A stretch of DNA of 64,000 nt from Haemonchus contortus (Eukaryota; Nematoda; Chromadorea; Rhabditida; Trichostrongylidae). Under the pieces are notes generated by a model, which was given only the letters and a program-made list of their open reading frames with translations, was not told the origin of the DNA and made no database searches. Location: NCBI GenBank assembly GCA_000469685.2, contig LS997563.1:24213897-24277896 (forward strand), given 5' to 3'. A program made the translations under genes and the position numbers. Below are positions 62,750 through 64,000 of this stretch, piece by piece (positions within the stretch are counted from its first letter, which is position 1; each line of letters opens with the position of its first letter).

Positions 62750-63770
62750 TCAATAATGAGTGCAGCTCCCCTTCTTCCGAACAAGCTCCAAGATTCGATA
62801 ATTCATCGAATCGAAGAGCTTCTTCAGAAGAACAGGCGACGGACTCTTCAACTTCATAGTTATAAATCTTCTCAACTATTTAACATTGCCATACACTTTA
62901 CCGTTTGCGTAGATCTTACGCACTAATACACCCCAGATATTTTCGATGAGGTTTAGGTCCGGGCTGCAGTCCGGTCCGGCCATGACAATAACGGGATGTT
63001 ATTGGACTGCAAATAGGATGCTTGTGTCCTTCTCGATAAATGGCACCAACGTTTTCCCGAAAAGTGACTCGTAGTCCTGGCTTGTCATTTTACAAGATAT
63101 GAATTGAATACCAGCGATGCCGTCGCTACAAAAGGCTTCCCAGACCATCAACGAGAAGCCGCCGAAGTTCTTCCGGGACATAAGTAGTGGTTCTTTCTAT
63201 AGATCGTGCCAATAGTGGTTTCCAACTGGCCAGTCTTCGTTGAACTTCTTCTCATCAGAAAAAATAACCTGAACAAAGACAAAGATAAAATACTCTTCTC
63301 ATAAATCTATGCAGGTTTCAAAAGCACACCTTTGTCCAATCTTTGTTCATCTCATTCCTAACGAGAAGCCGTTTCTCTCGGAAACTCTGTGTTAGCCGTG
63401 GTGCAGACTTCATCTTCTGAGAAACTATGTGGTCTGATGACTTCAGGACGCGAGCAACAGCTCATTTTAAAACCGAATTCTCACAATCTGTAGCTAACCC
63501 CTCGCAGTTCTTGTAGAGTTTGTTGCCATATTGATCCTCCGACGCTTGTCGCGTTCAAAAAGAGTTGGTTTTCGTCCTGGCTTCTTCTTTGGAACATTTG
63601 CTGATTGCTTCTTTACGACACTCGCATCTGTGTTCTTAAGAGTGTTGAGTTTTCTAGAAATTTGAAGGTAACTTTTCCCAAGGTGACGTAACGCACCAAT
63701 TCGAATCCGGTCTTCGTTCGTAAGTCGCGTATACCTGCTCACGCTTAAAAACAAACATGCAAGCATGTGC
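62750..63770 (-). pseudogene. Tc1-like (DD34E) transposase, inactivated
   Basis: From the N-terminus: RLTNEDRIRIGALRHLGKSY and KKKPGRKPTLFERDKRRRIN (HTH, AT-hook-like GRKP linker). Then after a frameshift VIFSDEKKFNEDWP (first Asp), NFGGFSLMVWEAFCSDGIAG, IQFISCKMTSQDYESLF, and CSPDLNLIENIWGVL (the catalytic Glu is kept). The end is FDSMNYRILELVRKKGS, CTHY and stop. A possible intron lies between about 63265 and 63340. The second Asp region (Q-Q-D) is lost in a gap near 63000, and one TAG lies in the C-terminal part. Confidence 0.85.
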
Positions 63771-64000
63771 CATTTCCAAATACAATGAAGAAAAAGTTGA
63801 ATAAATCAATTACCTCATGTCGTCCAATCTATTGTGCATCGCCGAGTAATTGATGTTGCCCGTCAGAGTTTTTCAAATTCAATGTCATCTATCGATCATC
63901 GCGCCAGAATTGTTTGACCTCCTCTACACATAACATAACATATGTGTGGCAGAAGTTAGCAGCTAGTTGTGGCATTAGAAGTTTCGGCTCTTCTCGAAAT

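Overview
The window looks like nuclear DNA of a strongylid, hookworm-like nematode. This is inferred from two ER genes with small exons and GTRAGT/TTNCAG-type splice sites, RTE-type LINEs, maT/mariner/Tc1 transposons, tRNA-headed SINEs and dense MITEs. Nothing prokaryotic is present. Only two host genes are supported, both on the + strand and both running off a window edge. Nearly all remaining sequence is mobile or repetitive DNA.

Gene 1 (2243-9066) is the 3' end of a GRP170/HYOU1-type ER Hsp70-family chaperone. It has five exons and ends in an acidic tail and a KDEL-like K-V-E-L. Gene 2 (22877 to beyond 60687) is an ERMP1/Fxna-type ER metallopeptidase of family M28. I assembled it from 14 short exons spread over about 38 kb. 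Every splice junction keeps phase, the five residues expected to bind zinc are present, and the multi-pass membrane part begins at exon 10. The C-terminal part lies beyond the right edge. Both proteins act in the ER lumen or membrane, but nothing in the sequence shows that they are co-regulated.

Layout. 1-2242: MITEs and a reverse composite repeat. 2243-9066: GRP170 3' end with two MITEs in introns. 9067-22876: intergenic, with MITEs, a LINE remnant, three composite elements (one holding a roughly 600-bp AC microsatellite) and a TIR element. 22877-60687: ERMP1. Its intron 1 holds an RTE LINE with a maT transposon nested inside it. Intron 5 holds a second long AC tract. Intron 10 holds a SINE with an internal inversion, an inverted repeat pair and Tc1 and LINE fragments. 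Intron 11 holds a dead mariner. Intron 12 holds a second RTE copy. 60688-64000: a MITE nested in a MITE, and a Tc1-like pseudogene.

The most notable structure is a recurring composite element with a GC-rich hairpin module at one end, degenerate tandem units of about 110-150 bp in the middle, and a microsatellite bounded by conserved sequence at the other end. The architecture resembles Helentron-associated (HINE/DINE-like) non-autonomous elements. It explains why both long AC microsatellites have the same left flank.
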